Shown here piece after piece: positions 52,793 to 61,069 of a DNA stretch of 64,000 nucleotides. Source of the DNA: Flagellimonas lutaonensis (GTDB lineage Bacteria; Bacteroidota; Bacteroidia; Flavobacteriales; Flavobacteriaceae). The number at the start of each line of letters is the position of its first letter. Within the stretch, counting starts at the first letter, position 1. The notes beneath the pieces are model-generated. The model was not told the origin of the DNA and searched no databases. It worked only from the letters and a program-made list of their open reading frames with translations. A program made the position numbers and the translations under genes. Location: contig NZ_CP011071.1 in assembly GCF_000963865.1 (NCBI RefSeq), forward strand, positions 1,616,501 through 1,680,500, given 5' to 3'.

Positions 52793-53844
52793 AATGCAAA
52801 CGACAGCCCTATGCCCAACAACTGTTTGAACTGTACCTTGGGCACACCGGGATCAACAACGGTTCCGTCATCAGCCAATTGTTCATCGAACTTGATATCA
52901 TCATCGTAGATGATGTGCGTGCCGATATCAGCATTTATGTATTCGTTCACCTTCAGCTTAAAGTTCAATTCCCAATCGACATCGACATTGCCAAAACTCT
53001 TTAAATAATCGGTATAGAGGTTCAGGCGATGGTTGATAAATATGTTCTTGAAAATCTCGTCTTCCCATGTGTTGGTGATCAGAAATCCTAGCTCGGCAAA
53101 GACATTTTTGCCCTTTTCTACCCCGAAGGCCCCTTGGTTTGAAAGGTCCTCATCCAAAACGAAGGTGGCCTTATAGGTAAGTGGCGAAATGTATAGGTTG
53201 AATTTTTTTGTGTCGGGCGCATAGGTGGTACCCGCACCAAAAAAGAAGTACCCAGGGGCCATGAACCTTGATATGGGTGTTGAGGTGTCGGGATATTTAT
53301 AACCGTTGGTAAACTGGGTATTGAACTTTGTCTTGACCGAATAGAACCAGTTGGTGAGCGTATCCCTTCTAAAGCCAAAGGTTGATGACAATCGAATGAG
53401 ATCATCGGTTTTCTGCACAGACCTACCTTCTTGCACATTGATCCCATACCTGAAGCGCAGTTCATTGTCCCAGGTGATATAGCGATATTTATAATTGCGT
53501 GTAAAGGTAAGGTTGCCCAAGGCGGTTACAGAATTGTTGCCACCGGCATTCCAGTTTACAAAGGCCACTTCGTTCAGGTTGATGTTCAAAAGGTTTTCTT
53601 GTTTCCAGAACAAAGGCGGTACAAATTTCTTGGGCTTTTCTTTCAGTGCCTTGACTTTGTTGAACGATATTCTGGGACTGATTCGACGTACGCCCCTGGG
53701 AATGATGTTGATTTGCTTTTGTGGCATTCTAATCACGGTCACATCCCAGTCGAGACTGTCTACAGTCTGCTGTGAGATCGAGTCTTGGCCACATACGGAA
53801 AAGGCAATAAGAAAGAAGAGAAAAAAGATTTTCTTAGTGTTCAT
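52789..53844 (-). CDS. DUF3078-domain outer-membrane-type protein
   Basis: Exported protein of 351 aa (signal MNTKKIFFLFFLIAFSVCGQ) with the DUF3078 pattern: LNEVAFVNWNAGGNNSVTALGNLTFTRNYKYRYITWDNELRFRYGIN. Many alternating strands end in LLGIGLSFAF, so it is probably a beta-barrel. The function is unknown. It begins in a four-base overlap with the dxs stop, so both are translated from one message. Confidence 0.88.
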   Translation of the reverse strand: MNTKKIFFLFFLIAFSVCGQDSISQQTVDSLDWDVTVIRMPQKQINIIPRGVRRISPRISFNKVKALKEKPKKFVPPLFWKQENLLNINLNEVAFVNWNAGGNNSVTALGNLTFTRNYKYRYITWDNELRFRYGINVQEGRSVQKTDDLIRLSSTFGFRRDTLTNWFYSVKTKFNTQFTNGYKYPDTSTPISRFMAPGYFFFGAGTTYAPDTKKFNLYISPLTYKATFVLDEDLSNQGAFGVEKGKNVFAELGFLITNTWEDEIFKNIFINHRLNLYTDYLKSFGNVDVDWELNFKLKVNEYINADIGTHIIYDDDIKFDEQLADDGTVVDPGVPKVQFKQLLGIGLSFAF

Positions 53845-55652
53845 TTTCGGGTTGGTTGTTCTATAAAATTCAAGATTGCATCAAAATCTATGCCAGCCAA
53901 CCTGTGCAGTTCCTCTATTGTGCCGTGTTCCATAAAAGAATCTCCAATGCCCATTATCTCAATCGGTTTTTGCACGCTCTTTTGATTGGCATATTCTAGA
54001 ACGGCACTGCCGAAACCACCTTTTTTACAACCATCTTCAATAGTTGCCACATATTGATAGTGGGTAAATACGTGGTCGAGGGTTTTGGTGTCAAGGGGTT
54101 TGGCAAAACGCATGTCGTAATGCCCAACTTCTTCGGGATGCGAAGATGCCTCAATGGCCTTTTTGACCACGTTGCCTATGGGGCCAATAGAGAGAATGGC
54201 CAGCCTGTTGCCCCTTCTGAGTTCTCTAGCGGTACCCAATTCGATGGTCTTGAAGGGTTGTCTCCAGTTGAACACAGCACCCCTTCCACGGGGATATCGA
54301 ATGGCAATCGGCAAATCGAGACCTTGCTGCGCGGTATACATGATATTTCGCAATTCCACTTCATCCATTGGGGAAAATAACACCAAGTTTGGGATGCACC
54401 TTAAATAGGCCATGTCAAACACACCATGGTGGGTGGGGCCGTCTTGGCCCACAATTCCGGCACGGTCCAAACAAAAGATGACCGGCAGTTTTTGTAATGC
54501 CACATCATGAATTACCTGGTCATAGGCCCGCTGTAAGAAGGTCGAGTAGATATTGCAAAAAGGCACAAGGCCTTGGGCGGCCATACCAGCGGCCAGTGTT
54601 ACGGCATGTTGTTCGGCAATGCCCACATCAAAAGCCCTTTCGGGCATTTCTTGCATCATGTATTTTAAAGAGCTGCCAGTGGGCATGGCGGGCGTAATGC
54701 CCACGATTTTCCCGTTCTTTTTTGCCAGTTCAATTATGGTATGGCCGAAGACATCTTGAAATTTTATGGGTTCTTGTACCGCTTCTTTTTGTTGTCGAAT
54801 TCCAGTTTTTGCATCAAATTTTCCTGGGGCATGATATGCCACTTGATCTTCCTCGGCCTTTTTAAGCCCTTTGCCCTTGGTGGTAATCACGTGCAACAAC
54901 CGGGGGCCTTTTATTTTTTTTAGCCGTTCCAGTTCAAAGACCAGAGCTTTTATGTCATGTCCGTCAACGGGGCCAGAGTAATCGAGGTTGAGACATTCGA
55001 ATAGGTTCTCTTCTTTCGCGGTGCCTGCCTTTACATTGGTAAGATATTTTTTGAGCGCACCCACACTGGGGTCAATGCCAATGGCATTGTCGTTGAGAAC
55101 GATCAACACGTTCGCATTGGTCTCGCCCAAATGGTTCAAGGCCTCAAAGGCCATGCCACTGGCGATGGAGGCATCCCCTATAACGGCAATGTGGTTTTTG
55201 TTTTCATCACCTTGCAACTTTGATGCGATGGCCATGCCCAATACGGCAGAGATAGAGGTAGAGCTGTGGCCAGTGCCAAAGGCGTCATACTCGCTTTCAT
55301 CCCTTTTTGGGAAACCACTAATGCCCCCCAGTTGGCGATTGGTGTCGAAAATCTTTTTTCTGCCCGTCAATATTTTGTGTCCATAGGCTTGGTGGCCTAC
55401 ATCCCAGATCAGTAAATCACTAGGGGTGTCAAAGACATAGTGAAGGGCTATGGTGAGTTCGACCACACCGAGGCTTGCCCCCAGATGGCCCTCTTTTGTC
55501 GATACGATGTTGATGATGAATCCACGCAGCTCTTTTGCCAGTTGAGCAAGTTGGTCAACTGAAAGCCTTCGCAGTTCTGCAGGGGTTTCTATGTGGTCCA
55601 ATATTTTTTTCAAATGGAAGGAAAATGCAAAAATACCATATTCGTCATACAT
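53841..55652 (-). CDS. dxs: 1-deoxy-D-xylulose-5-phosphate synthase
   Basis: First enzyme of the MEP isoprenoid pathway: joins pyruvate and glyceraldehyde-3-phosphate with thiamine diphosphate (ThDP). Signatures are GHLGASLGVVELTIALHYVF, IWDVGHQAYGHKILTGR, the ThDP/Mg segment GDASIASGMAFEALNHLG...NDN, and LDRAGIVGQDGPTHHGVFD. The usual GDG is GDA here. ATG at 55652 is chosen over an upstream TTG. Coupled to the DUF3078 gene (4-base overlap); divergent from tadA. Confidence 0.95.
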   Translation of the reverse strand: MYDEYGIFAFSFHLKKILDHIETPAELRRLSVDQLAQLAKELRGFIINIVSTKEGHLGASLGVVELTIALHYVFDTPSDLLIWDVGHQAYGHKILTGRKKIFDTNRQLGGISGFPKRDESEYDAFGTGHSSTSISAVLGMAIASKLQGDENKNHIAVIGDASIASGMAFEALNHLGETNANVLIVLNDNAIGIDPSVGALKKYLTNVKAGTAKEENLFECLNLDYSGPVDGHDIKALVFELERLKKIKGPRLLHVITTKGKGLKKAEEDQVAYHAPGKFDAKTGIRQQKEAVQEPIKFQDVFGHTIIELAKKNGKIVGITPAMPTGSSLKYMMQEMPERAFDVGIAEQHAVTLAAGMAAQGLVPFCNIYSTFLQRAYDQVIHDVALQKLPVIFCLDRAGIVGQDGPTHHGVFDMAYLRCIPNLVLFSPMDEVELRNIMYTAQQGLDLPIAIRYPRGRGAVFNWRQPFKTIELGTARELRRGNRLAILSIGPIGNVVKKAIEASSHPEEVGHYDMRFAKPLDTKTLDHVFTHYQYVATIEDGCKKGGFGSAVLEYANQKSVQKPIEIMGIGDSFMEHGTIEELHRLAGIDFDAILNFIEQPTRK

Positions 55653-55670
55653 GATATGGGCCAAGATTAG

Positions 55671-55678
55671 TAGTTTTG
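55671..55678 (+). promoter_or_regulatory. Putative -7 element (TAGTTTTG) of tadA
   Basis: TAGTTTTG matches TAnnTTTG and lies 27 bases before TTG 55706, inside the divergent dxs-tadA region. An in-frame TTG within it (55676) is therefore unlikely to be the start. Confidence 0.4.
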
Positions 55679-55705
55679 CCCCTAAATAAAACGAACTTGG
55701 CTAAA

Positions 55706-56155
55706 TTGATCAATCCGTTCGATGATGCATACTTCATGAGGAAGGCCCTGCAAGAGGCTGAAGCCGCCTACCAAAGCGGTGAGGTTCCTGTGGGGGCCGT
55801 GGTGGTGGTCAACAATCGAATTATCGGCCGTGCGCACAACCTGACCGAAAAACTGCATGACGTAACCGCCCATGCCGAAATGCAGGCCATTACGGCGGCC
55901 TCTAATTTTTTGGGAGGAAAATATCTTCATGGCTGTACCCTGTACGTGACTTTGGAGCCTTGTCAAATGTGTGCGGGGGCACTTTATTGGAGCCAGATTT
56001 CAAAAGTGGTGTATGGTGCCGCCGACCTAGAGCGGGGCTTTAACGTTATGGGCACCTCATTGCACCCCAAAACAGAGGTGGTCGGCGGGGTGCTGCAAGA
56101 TGAGGCCGCCGATATGTTGAAACGGTTCTTTATACAAAAGAGAAACTTGAACTAG
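55706..56155 (+). CDS. tadA: tRNA-specific adenosine deaminase (TadA-like)
   Basis: Zinc deaminase that makes inosine at tRNA wobble position 34. Active-site residues are H56-A-E58 and P-C86-Q-M-C89 counted from TTG 55706, the start suggested by the MINPFDDAYFMRKALQEAE pattern common in flavobacterial homologues. ATG at 55736 would remove the first helix. Length 149 aa is normal. Confidence 0.93.
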   Translation: MINPFDDAYFMRKALQEAEAAYQSGEVPVGAVVVVNNRIIGRAHNLTEKLHDVTAHAEMQAITAASNFLGGKYLHGCTLYVTLEPCQMCAGALYWSQISKVVYGAADLERGFNVMGTSLHPKTEVVGGVLQDEAADMLKRFFIQKRNLN

Positions 56156-56183
56156 CGGAAGCCGCCCCGGTTTTCGGCAAGGC

Positions 56184-56217
56184 AAAAAAATCGCGGCCCC
56201 GATAGCTATCGGGGCCG
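56184..56217 (-). terminator. 24-bp palindrome terminator between tadA and the cold-shock gene
   Basis: CGGCCCCGATAG followed directly by CTATCGGGGCCG forms a 24-base perfect palindrome (56194-56217), with a run of seven A on its left (T on the minus strand). It would terminate the cold-shock gene. The core CCCGATAGCTATCGGG is very regular and may be a repeated genomic palindrome. Confidence 0.75.
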
Positions 56218-56246
56218 GGATGTAAAAATTCCAAAATAAAATATTG

Positions 56247-56441
56247 TTATCCGATTACCTGCACTTGTGCGGCAACCATTCCTTTTCTTCCTTCTTCTTC
56301 TTGGTATTCTACTTTGTCTCCTTCGTTGAGTTCAACCCCGTTCAAGGAGGTGGCGTGAACAAAGATATCTTTGCCCGTTTCATCATTGGTAATGAATCCG
56401 TAACCTTTGGATCCATTGAAAAATTTAACTGTTCCGGTCAT
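56247..56441 (-). CDS. Cold-shock domain protein
   Basis: A 64-aa CSD protein (single-stranded nucleic-acid chaperone). RNP1-like KGYGFI and RNP2-like DIFVHATSL motifs are present, and MTGTVKFFNGSKGYGFI is the usual N-terminus. ATG at 56441 is used; upstream codons in frame are not conserved-looking. Short upstream region with TACTTTCG (near TAnnTTTG). Confidence 0.95.
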   Translation of the reverse strand: MTGTVKFFNGSKGYGFITNDETGKDIFVHATSLNGVELNEGDKVEYQEEEGRKGMVAAQVQVIG

Positions 56442-56523
56442 GGGTAAAAAAATAAATGTTAAAGTACGAAAGTAGCTCATTTTGAGCGGTTAAAAGAACC
56501 AAACGGGGTAAATTTCCATAAAA

Positions 56524-56781
56524 TTATCGATTTTTAGACCGATCTCTGTCTTTCGTTCTCATTTTGTCAATGTTTTCTTTGGTCAGCATATAATCTTTCA
56601 TTTTTTTCCCCTTGCTCTCTTTTATGAGGAAAAGGGGCATGGCCACCAAAAAAAGGCCGACCGTTCCCATGCCTATATACTTATCTGCTTTCCCGGGTTC
56701 TTCGGTTTTTATGGTAAACCCATAAATAATAGACCCTATCGAGGCCAAGACCACAACTATAATGATATATTTGAGCTTCAT
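56524..56781 (-). CDS. Small membrane protein of unknown function, 85 aa
   Basis: Two hydrophobic segments (about residues 4-22 and 37-57) and a very basic tail (KKMKDYMLTKENIDKMRTKDRDRSKNR). ATG at 56781 (MKLKYIIIVVVLA) overlaps the ClC gene's end by four bases, so it is co-translated with the ClC channel. It may be an accessory protein. No family recognised. Confidence 0.7.
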   Translation of the reverse strand: MKLKYIIIVVVLASIGSIIYGFTIKTEEPGKADKYIGMGTVGLFLVAMPLFLIKESKGKKMKDYMLTKENIDKMRTKDRDRSKNR

Positions 56782-58568
56782 ACGTCTTTGGTATAATTGA
56801 TAAGTTCTCTGCGATAGGCTGTTAAAAGTTTTGATTTCGACACAAAACCTAGGTATTTGCCATCTTTTACAACGGGCAGGTTCCATGCACCGCTATCTTG
56901 GAATTTTTGCATGACCTCTTTCATGCTATCTTGTTCATAAAAGATTTTTTCAGGCGGCGTGTTCATCAAATTTTTCACTTTCACCGTATCGTAAAGTTCT
57001 GCATTGAACATAAACTCGCGAATGTCATCAAGCAGTACGATGCCCACCAATTTTTCACTTTCATCCAGCACCGGAAAAAGGTTTCTCGATGATTTTGCCA
57101 CCGCCTTGTGCAACATTTCGCGCAAGGTCATTTCAGGCATTACGGACTTGAAATTCTTTTCTATTACCTCATCAAGGTCCATCAGGGTCAGCACCGCTTG
57201 ATCCTTGTTGTGGGTCAGCAACGCGCCCTTTTCGGCCAGCTCTTTGGTGTAAATGGTGTAATCGAGTGTGTTTCTGGTTATAAGGTACGAAATAGAGGCG
57301 GTTATCATCAAGGGAACGAACAATTGATACCCTCCCGTGATTTCGGCAATCAAGAAAATGGCGGTCAAAGGGGCGTGTATTACCCCAGAGATCAATCCGG
57401 CCATACCGATTAGGGTAAAGTTCGATTCAGAGACCTGAGAGCCAAAACCCACGTTGTTGATGACCTTGGCCACCACATTTCCCAGGGCACTGCCCATGAC
57501 CATTGTGGGAATGAAAATGCCGCCAGCCCCTCCGGCCGCAAAGGTCGTGGTCATGGCAATGGCCTTAAATATGGTAATGCCAAAAAGTAGGGCGATCACC
57601 ACCCAAATGTTTTCAGTGTACTCATCAAAAGGGGTATTGCCAAGCGCCTTTAAGTGTTCACCATCCAATAAGTTGTTTATGAAACCAAAACCTTCACCAT
57701 AAAGTGGGGGAATAAAATAGAGCATGACCCCGATGGCAATGCCCCCGACCAGCAGTTTGTACTTCGGACTGCGGAGCAGCTTGAACAGTTTTAAAATGCC
57801 AAAATACATTTTGGTAAAGTAGATGGATGCCATTCCGGTACCGACACCCAGTATCAGATAGAAAAGAGTATCATTAAGGTCAAATCCTTCCGAAAGGGAG
57901 AAATTGAAGAGCACCTCGTTCCCTAAAAAGAAATAAGAGGTCAAAACCCCCGAAATGGAGGCCAATAATAATGGAAGTACCGAAAGCATGGTAAGGTCAA
58001 GGCTGAACACCTCTACCGCAAATATGATCGCTGCAATGGGTGATTGAAAAATGGAGGCGATGGCCCCGGCCGAAGCACAGGCAATCAACAATGAGCGGGT
58101 CTTGGCATCGATATGCATCAGCCGGCTCAGGGAACAACTCAATGCAGAACCTGATGCCACTGCAGGGCCCAGTAAACCCACCGAACCTCCGAACCCTACG
58201 GTCAGTGGTGCGGTTATCAAAGGGGTGTATATCTGTTTGGGCGATATAAGGCCACGTTTTTTTGAAAGCGCTAACAAAATGTGCGAAATGGCATGGTCGA
58301 GTTTTTCTTTGTGCACATATTTTACATACAGGTAGACCAAGGTCAGACCAATCATCGGTAAAATAAAATAGAGCTGATTTTCAGAAAAGATGATGCCTTG
58401 TTCAAGCAACGATTCAATAAAGTATGTCAGGTTTTTTAAGGTAACAGCGGCCAAACCTGCCAAGAGCCCCACGACCACACTCAACAACTGAACAAAAGTT
58501 TTGCTAGAGATATTCTTATACCTCCATTTGAGAAAACGAGTGAGCAACGATTTCTTTTTTTGTGGCAT
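56778..58568 (-). CDS. ClC-family chloride channel/transporter with CBS pair; gating Glu missing
   Basis: 596-aa ClC protein: 10-12 membrane helices, then two C-terminal CBS domains (about 455-590). The first selectivity segment reads GGSVG131-L-L133-G-P135, so the gating/exchange glutamate of the usual G-(R/K)-E-G-P motif is Leu133. The inner proton-path Glu is present (AAIIFAVE186). The GIF-P segment is normal (AAGGAGGIFIPTMVMG). Loss of the gating Glu uncouples Cl- from H+ in studied ClC proteins, so this may be a leak-type channel. Coupled to a small membrane protein downstream. Confidence 0.92.
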   Translation of the reverse strand: MPQKKKSLLTRFLKWRYKNISSKTFVQLLSVVVGLLAGLAAVTLKNLTYFIESLLEQGIIFSENQLYFILPMIGLTLVYLYVKYVHKEKLDHAISHILLALSKKRGLISPKQIYTPLITAPLTVGFGGSVGLLGPAVASGSALSCSLSRLMHIDAKTRSLLIACASAGAIASIFQSPIAAIIFAVEVFSLDLTMLSVLPLLLASISGVLTSYFFLGNEVLFNFSLSEGFDLNDTLFYLILGVGTGMASIYFTKMYFGILKLFKLLRSPKYKLLVGGIAIGVMLYFIPPLYGEGFGFINNLLDGEHLKALGNTPFDEYTENIWVVIALLFGITIFKAIAMTTTFAAGGAGGIFIPTMVMGSALGNVVAKVINNVGFGSQVSESNFTLIGMAGLISGVIHAPLTAIFLIAEITGGYQLFVPLMITASISYLITRNTLDYTIYTKELAEKGALLTHNKDQAVLTLMDLDEVIEKNFKSVMPEMTLREMLHKAVAKSSRNLFPVLDESEKLVGIVLLDDIREFMFNAELYDTVKVKNLMNTPPEKIFYEQDSMKEVMQKFQDSGAWNLPVVKDGKYLGFVSKSKLLTAYRRELINYTKDV

Positions 58569-58626
58569 TTGGGTTGAATGGAAACGCCTTAAAAGTATTA
58601 AAAATACTACTCTAGGCGAGAATTCT

Positions 58627-60375
58627 TCAATTGTCCAACTTCAAATGCAGCTCTTTAAGCTGTTCTTCGTCGATTGGTGCAGGTGCATCGATCATTACAT
58701 CGCGCCCACTATTGTTCTTAGGAAATGCAATAAAATCGCGAATGGTCTCTTGCCCGCCCAAAATGGCCACCAACCGATCTAGGCCGAAAGCGATACCGCC
58801 ATGCGGTGGGGCACCGTATTGAAAGGCCTCCATCAAAAAGCCAAATTGCGCCTTTGCTTCCTCAGGCGTAAAACCCAGATGCCTGAACATGATCTGTTGG
58901 GTTTCCTTATCGTGAATCCGGATGGAGCCCCCACCGATTTCGTTTCCGTTGAGCACCAAATCGTATGCATTGGCACGAACGGCGCCCGGATCAGATTCCA
59001 ACAATTCCAATTGTCCGGGTTTTGGCGAGGTAAAGGGGTGGTGCATGGCATGGTAGCGCCCTGTTTCCTCATCGAGCTCCAGCAACGGAAAGTCGATGAC
59101 CCAAAGGGGTGCGAACTCATCAGCCTTTCGAAGTCCTAACCGCTCGGCCATCTCCATGCGTAGGGCACTCAGCTGGGCCCTGGTCTCTTTGGTATTGCCC
59201 GATAGCACCAAAATCAGGTCGCCTTGCGAGGCCCCTGTCAGCTTGGCCCAAGCGGCCAAATCTTGTTGGTCGTAGAATTTATCGACCGATGATTTAAAGG
59301 TGCCATCGTCATTACATTTTACATAGACCATTCCCTTGGCCCCGATCTGTGGGCGTCTTACCCAATCTATCAATGCATCCAATTCTTTTCTTGAGTACGA
59401 AGCGGCGCCCGGTACGGCGATGCCCACCACCAATTCGGCCGAGTTGAACACATTGAAATCTTTGTGCTGAGCAACTTCGTTCAGTTCGGCAAATTCCATT
59501 CCGAAACGGATGTCGGGCTTGTCGTTGCCAAACCTTTTCATGGCCTCATCATAGGTCATTCGTGGAAACCTATCAATAGTCACGCCCTTTATTTCTTTGA
59601 GAAGGTGCTTCGTAAGCCCCTCGAAGGCGTTCAATACGTCTTCTTGTTCCACAAAGGCCATTTCGCAATCGATTTGGGTGAACTCGGGCTGCCTGTCGGC
59701 CCTAAGGTCTTCATCCCGAAAGCATTTTACAATTTGGAAGTATTTGTCCATGCCCCCTACCATCAATAGTTGTTTGAAGGTCTGAGGCGATTGTGGAAGG
59801 GCATAAAATTGGCCTTCGTTCATACGGCTCGGCACCACAAAATCACGTGCGCCCTCTGGGGTCGATTTGATTAGATAGGGTGTTTCAACCTCTATAAACC
59901 CGTGGTCGGAGAGATATTTTCGAACCTCCATGGTCACCTGATGACGAAAGATAAGATTGTTCTTTATGGGATTTCTCCTGATGTCGAGATAACGGTACTT
60001 CATACGGATGTCTTCACCACCATCGGTATCATCCTCAATGGTAAATGGGGGTAAGAGCGCTTTGTTCAGAAGTGTCAGCTCAGCGACCAACAATTCGATG
60101 TCGCCAGTGGGCAGATTGGGGTGTTTTGAGGCCCTCTCTATAACTTTTCCCTTCGCTTGTATAACGGTTTCACGACCTAGGGATCGGGCTTTTTCCAACA
60201 GTTCAGCAGCAGACCGTTCTTCATCGAACACCAATTGGGTCAATCCATAACGGTCTCGTAAATCTATCCAAACAACAAAACCCTTATCGCGTACTTTTTG
60301 CACCCAACCACATAGGGTAACTTCTGAATCGATGTGCGATGCCCTCAGCTCACCGCAGGTATGGCTTCTGTACAT
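58627..60375 (-). CDS. aspS: Aspartate-tRNA ligase
   Basis: Class II aminoacyl-tRNA synthetase (582 aa). An N-terminal OB-fold anticodon domain ([26 protein letters not shown]) is followed by motif 2 ([23 protein letters not shown]) and motif 3 ([15 protein letters not shown]). A bacterial-type GAD insert lies between. It is monocistronic, with an apparently separate promoter region (60376-60661) shared divergently with the YwqK-like gene. Confidence 0.97.
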   Translation of the reverse strand: MYRSHTCGELRASHIDSEVTLCGWVQKVRDKGFVVWIDLRDRYGLTQLVFDEERSAAELLEKARSLGRETVIQAKGKVIERASKHPNLPTGDIELLVAELTLLNKALLPPFTIEDDTDGGEDIRMKYRYLDIRRNPIKNNLIFRHQVTMEVRKYLSDHGFIEVETPYLIKSTPEGARDFVVPSRMNEGQFYALPQSPQTFKQLLMVGGMDKYFQIVKCFRDEDLRADRQPEFTQIDCEMAFVEQEDVLNAFEGLTKHLLKEIKGVTIDRFPRMTYDEAMKRFGNDKPDIRFGMEFAELNEVAQHKDFNVFNSAELVVGIAVPGAASYSRKELDALIDWVRRPQIGAKGMVYVKCNDDGTFKSSVDKFYDQQDLAAWAKLTGASQGDLILVLSGNTKETRAQLSALRMEMAERLGLRKADEFAPLWVIDFPLLELDEETGRYHAMHHPFTSPKPGQLELLESDPGAVRANAYDLVLNGNEIGGGSIRIHDKETQQIMFRHLGFTPEEAKAQFGFLMEAFQYGAPPHGGIAFGLDRLVAILGGQETIRDFIAFPKNNSGRDVMIDAPAPIDEEQLKELHLKLDN

Positions 60376-60546
60376 AGTTCATTTTTGTGATTTGCAAAGG
60401 TAATGAGTTAGCTTCTTGTATCCGAGAACAAATTTGGGAGTGCAGTCAGCCGTAGGCCGTTTATGTTTCTCGAATATTTTGCAAACAAAGCGAAAACAAA
60501 CAATAAGTGTAATTATTTAAAAGTTTTAAAATGAGATAGATAAGAG

Positions 60547-60568
60547 TTTAATGTAAATTTAATGTAAA
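60547..60568 (+). promoter_or_regulatory. 11-bp direct repeats upstream of the YwqK-like gene
   Basis: TTTAATGTAAA is repeated exactly without gap (60547-60557, 60558-60568). A third near-copy (TTAATGTAAA, 60623-60632) follows the promoter. In reverse complement (TTTACATTAAA) the core resembles the TAAC(A/T)TT unit of the phosphate genes. Contiguous 11-bp repeats fit an OmpR/PhoB-family site. Confidence 0.5.
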
Positions 60569-60586
60569 CAAAATGTTAGATTAAAG

Positions 60587-60617
60587 TTTGATAAGTGTAA
60601 AATAATCTATAACTTTG
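60587..60617 (+). promoter_or_regulatory. Promoter of the YwqK-like gene (TTTG-N19-TAACTTTG)
   Basis: TTTG at 60587-60590 and TAACTTTG at 60610-60617 with exactly 19 bases between them make a full match to the Bacteroidota housekeeping promoter. The start codon is 45 bases downstream. This is the clearest promoter in the window. Confidence 0.75.
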
Positions 60618-60661
60618 ATACGTTAATGTAAATAATCTGAGAATACTAAAACATATCTATC

Positions 60662-61012
60662 ATGAAGAAAACATTATTATTTCTAGCTTTTGTGTTTTCA
60701 ATCTGTATATATGCTCAAGATAACAAGCCTACCTTTGAAAAGGTGGGAGACATGGTAAAAGCTACTTATTACCACAATAATGGTGAAATTGCGCAAACTG
60801 GGTATTATAAAGATGGAAAACTGCATGGCGAATGGGAAATGTTTGATGAAAAAGGCCAAAAGGTTGCGGTCGGCACATACGATATGGGCAAGCGAGCCGG
60901 CAAATGGTTGTTCTGGGAAGGCAAAATGCTCAAAGAAGTAGACTTTACAGATAACAGGATTGCCAGTGTGGTTCAGCTCAAAGACTCAGAAGGGGTGGTC
61001 ATAAAACAGTGA
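60662..61012 (+). CDS. Exported YwqK/MORN-2-repeat protein
   Basis: A 116-aa protein with signal peptide MKKTLLFLAFVFSICIYAQ and MORN-2-like repeats (ATYYHNNGEIAQTGYYKDGKLHGEWEMFDEKGQKVAVGTYDMGKRAGKWLFWEG). Such proteins are sometimes labelled as antitoxin-like or nicotinic-acid adenylyltransferase by transfer; neither function is supported by the sequence. A strong promoter and a strong terminator show it is a single-gene unit. Confidence 0.85.
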   Translation: MKKTLLFLAFVFSICIYAQDNKPTFEKVGDMVKATYYHNNGEIAQTGYYKDGKLHGEWEMFDEKGQKVAVGTYDMGKRAGKWLFWEGKMLKEVDFTDNRIASVVQLKDSEGVVIKQ

Positions 61013-61035
61013 CCCCTGTATATTCATTACGATAT

Positions 61036-61069
61036 AAAAAAAATCCCGGCATTTTGCCGGGATTTTTTT
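61036..61069. terminator. Bidirectional terminator
   Basis: An A8-TCCCGGC stem pairs with GCCGGGA-T7 around a 5-base loop. It fits both the YwqK-like gene and the convergent RND permease gene. Confidence 0.9.
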
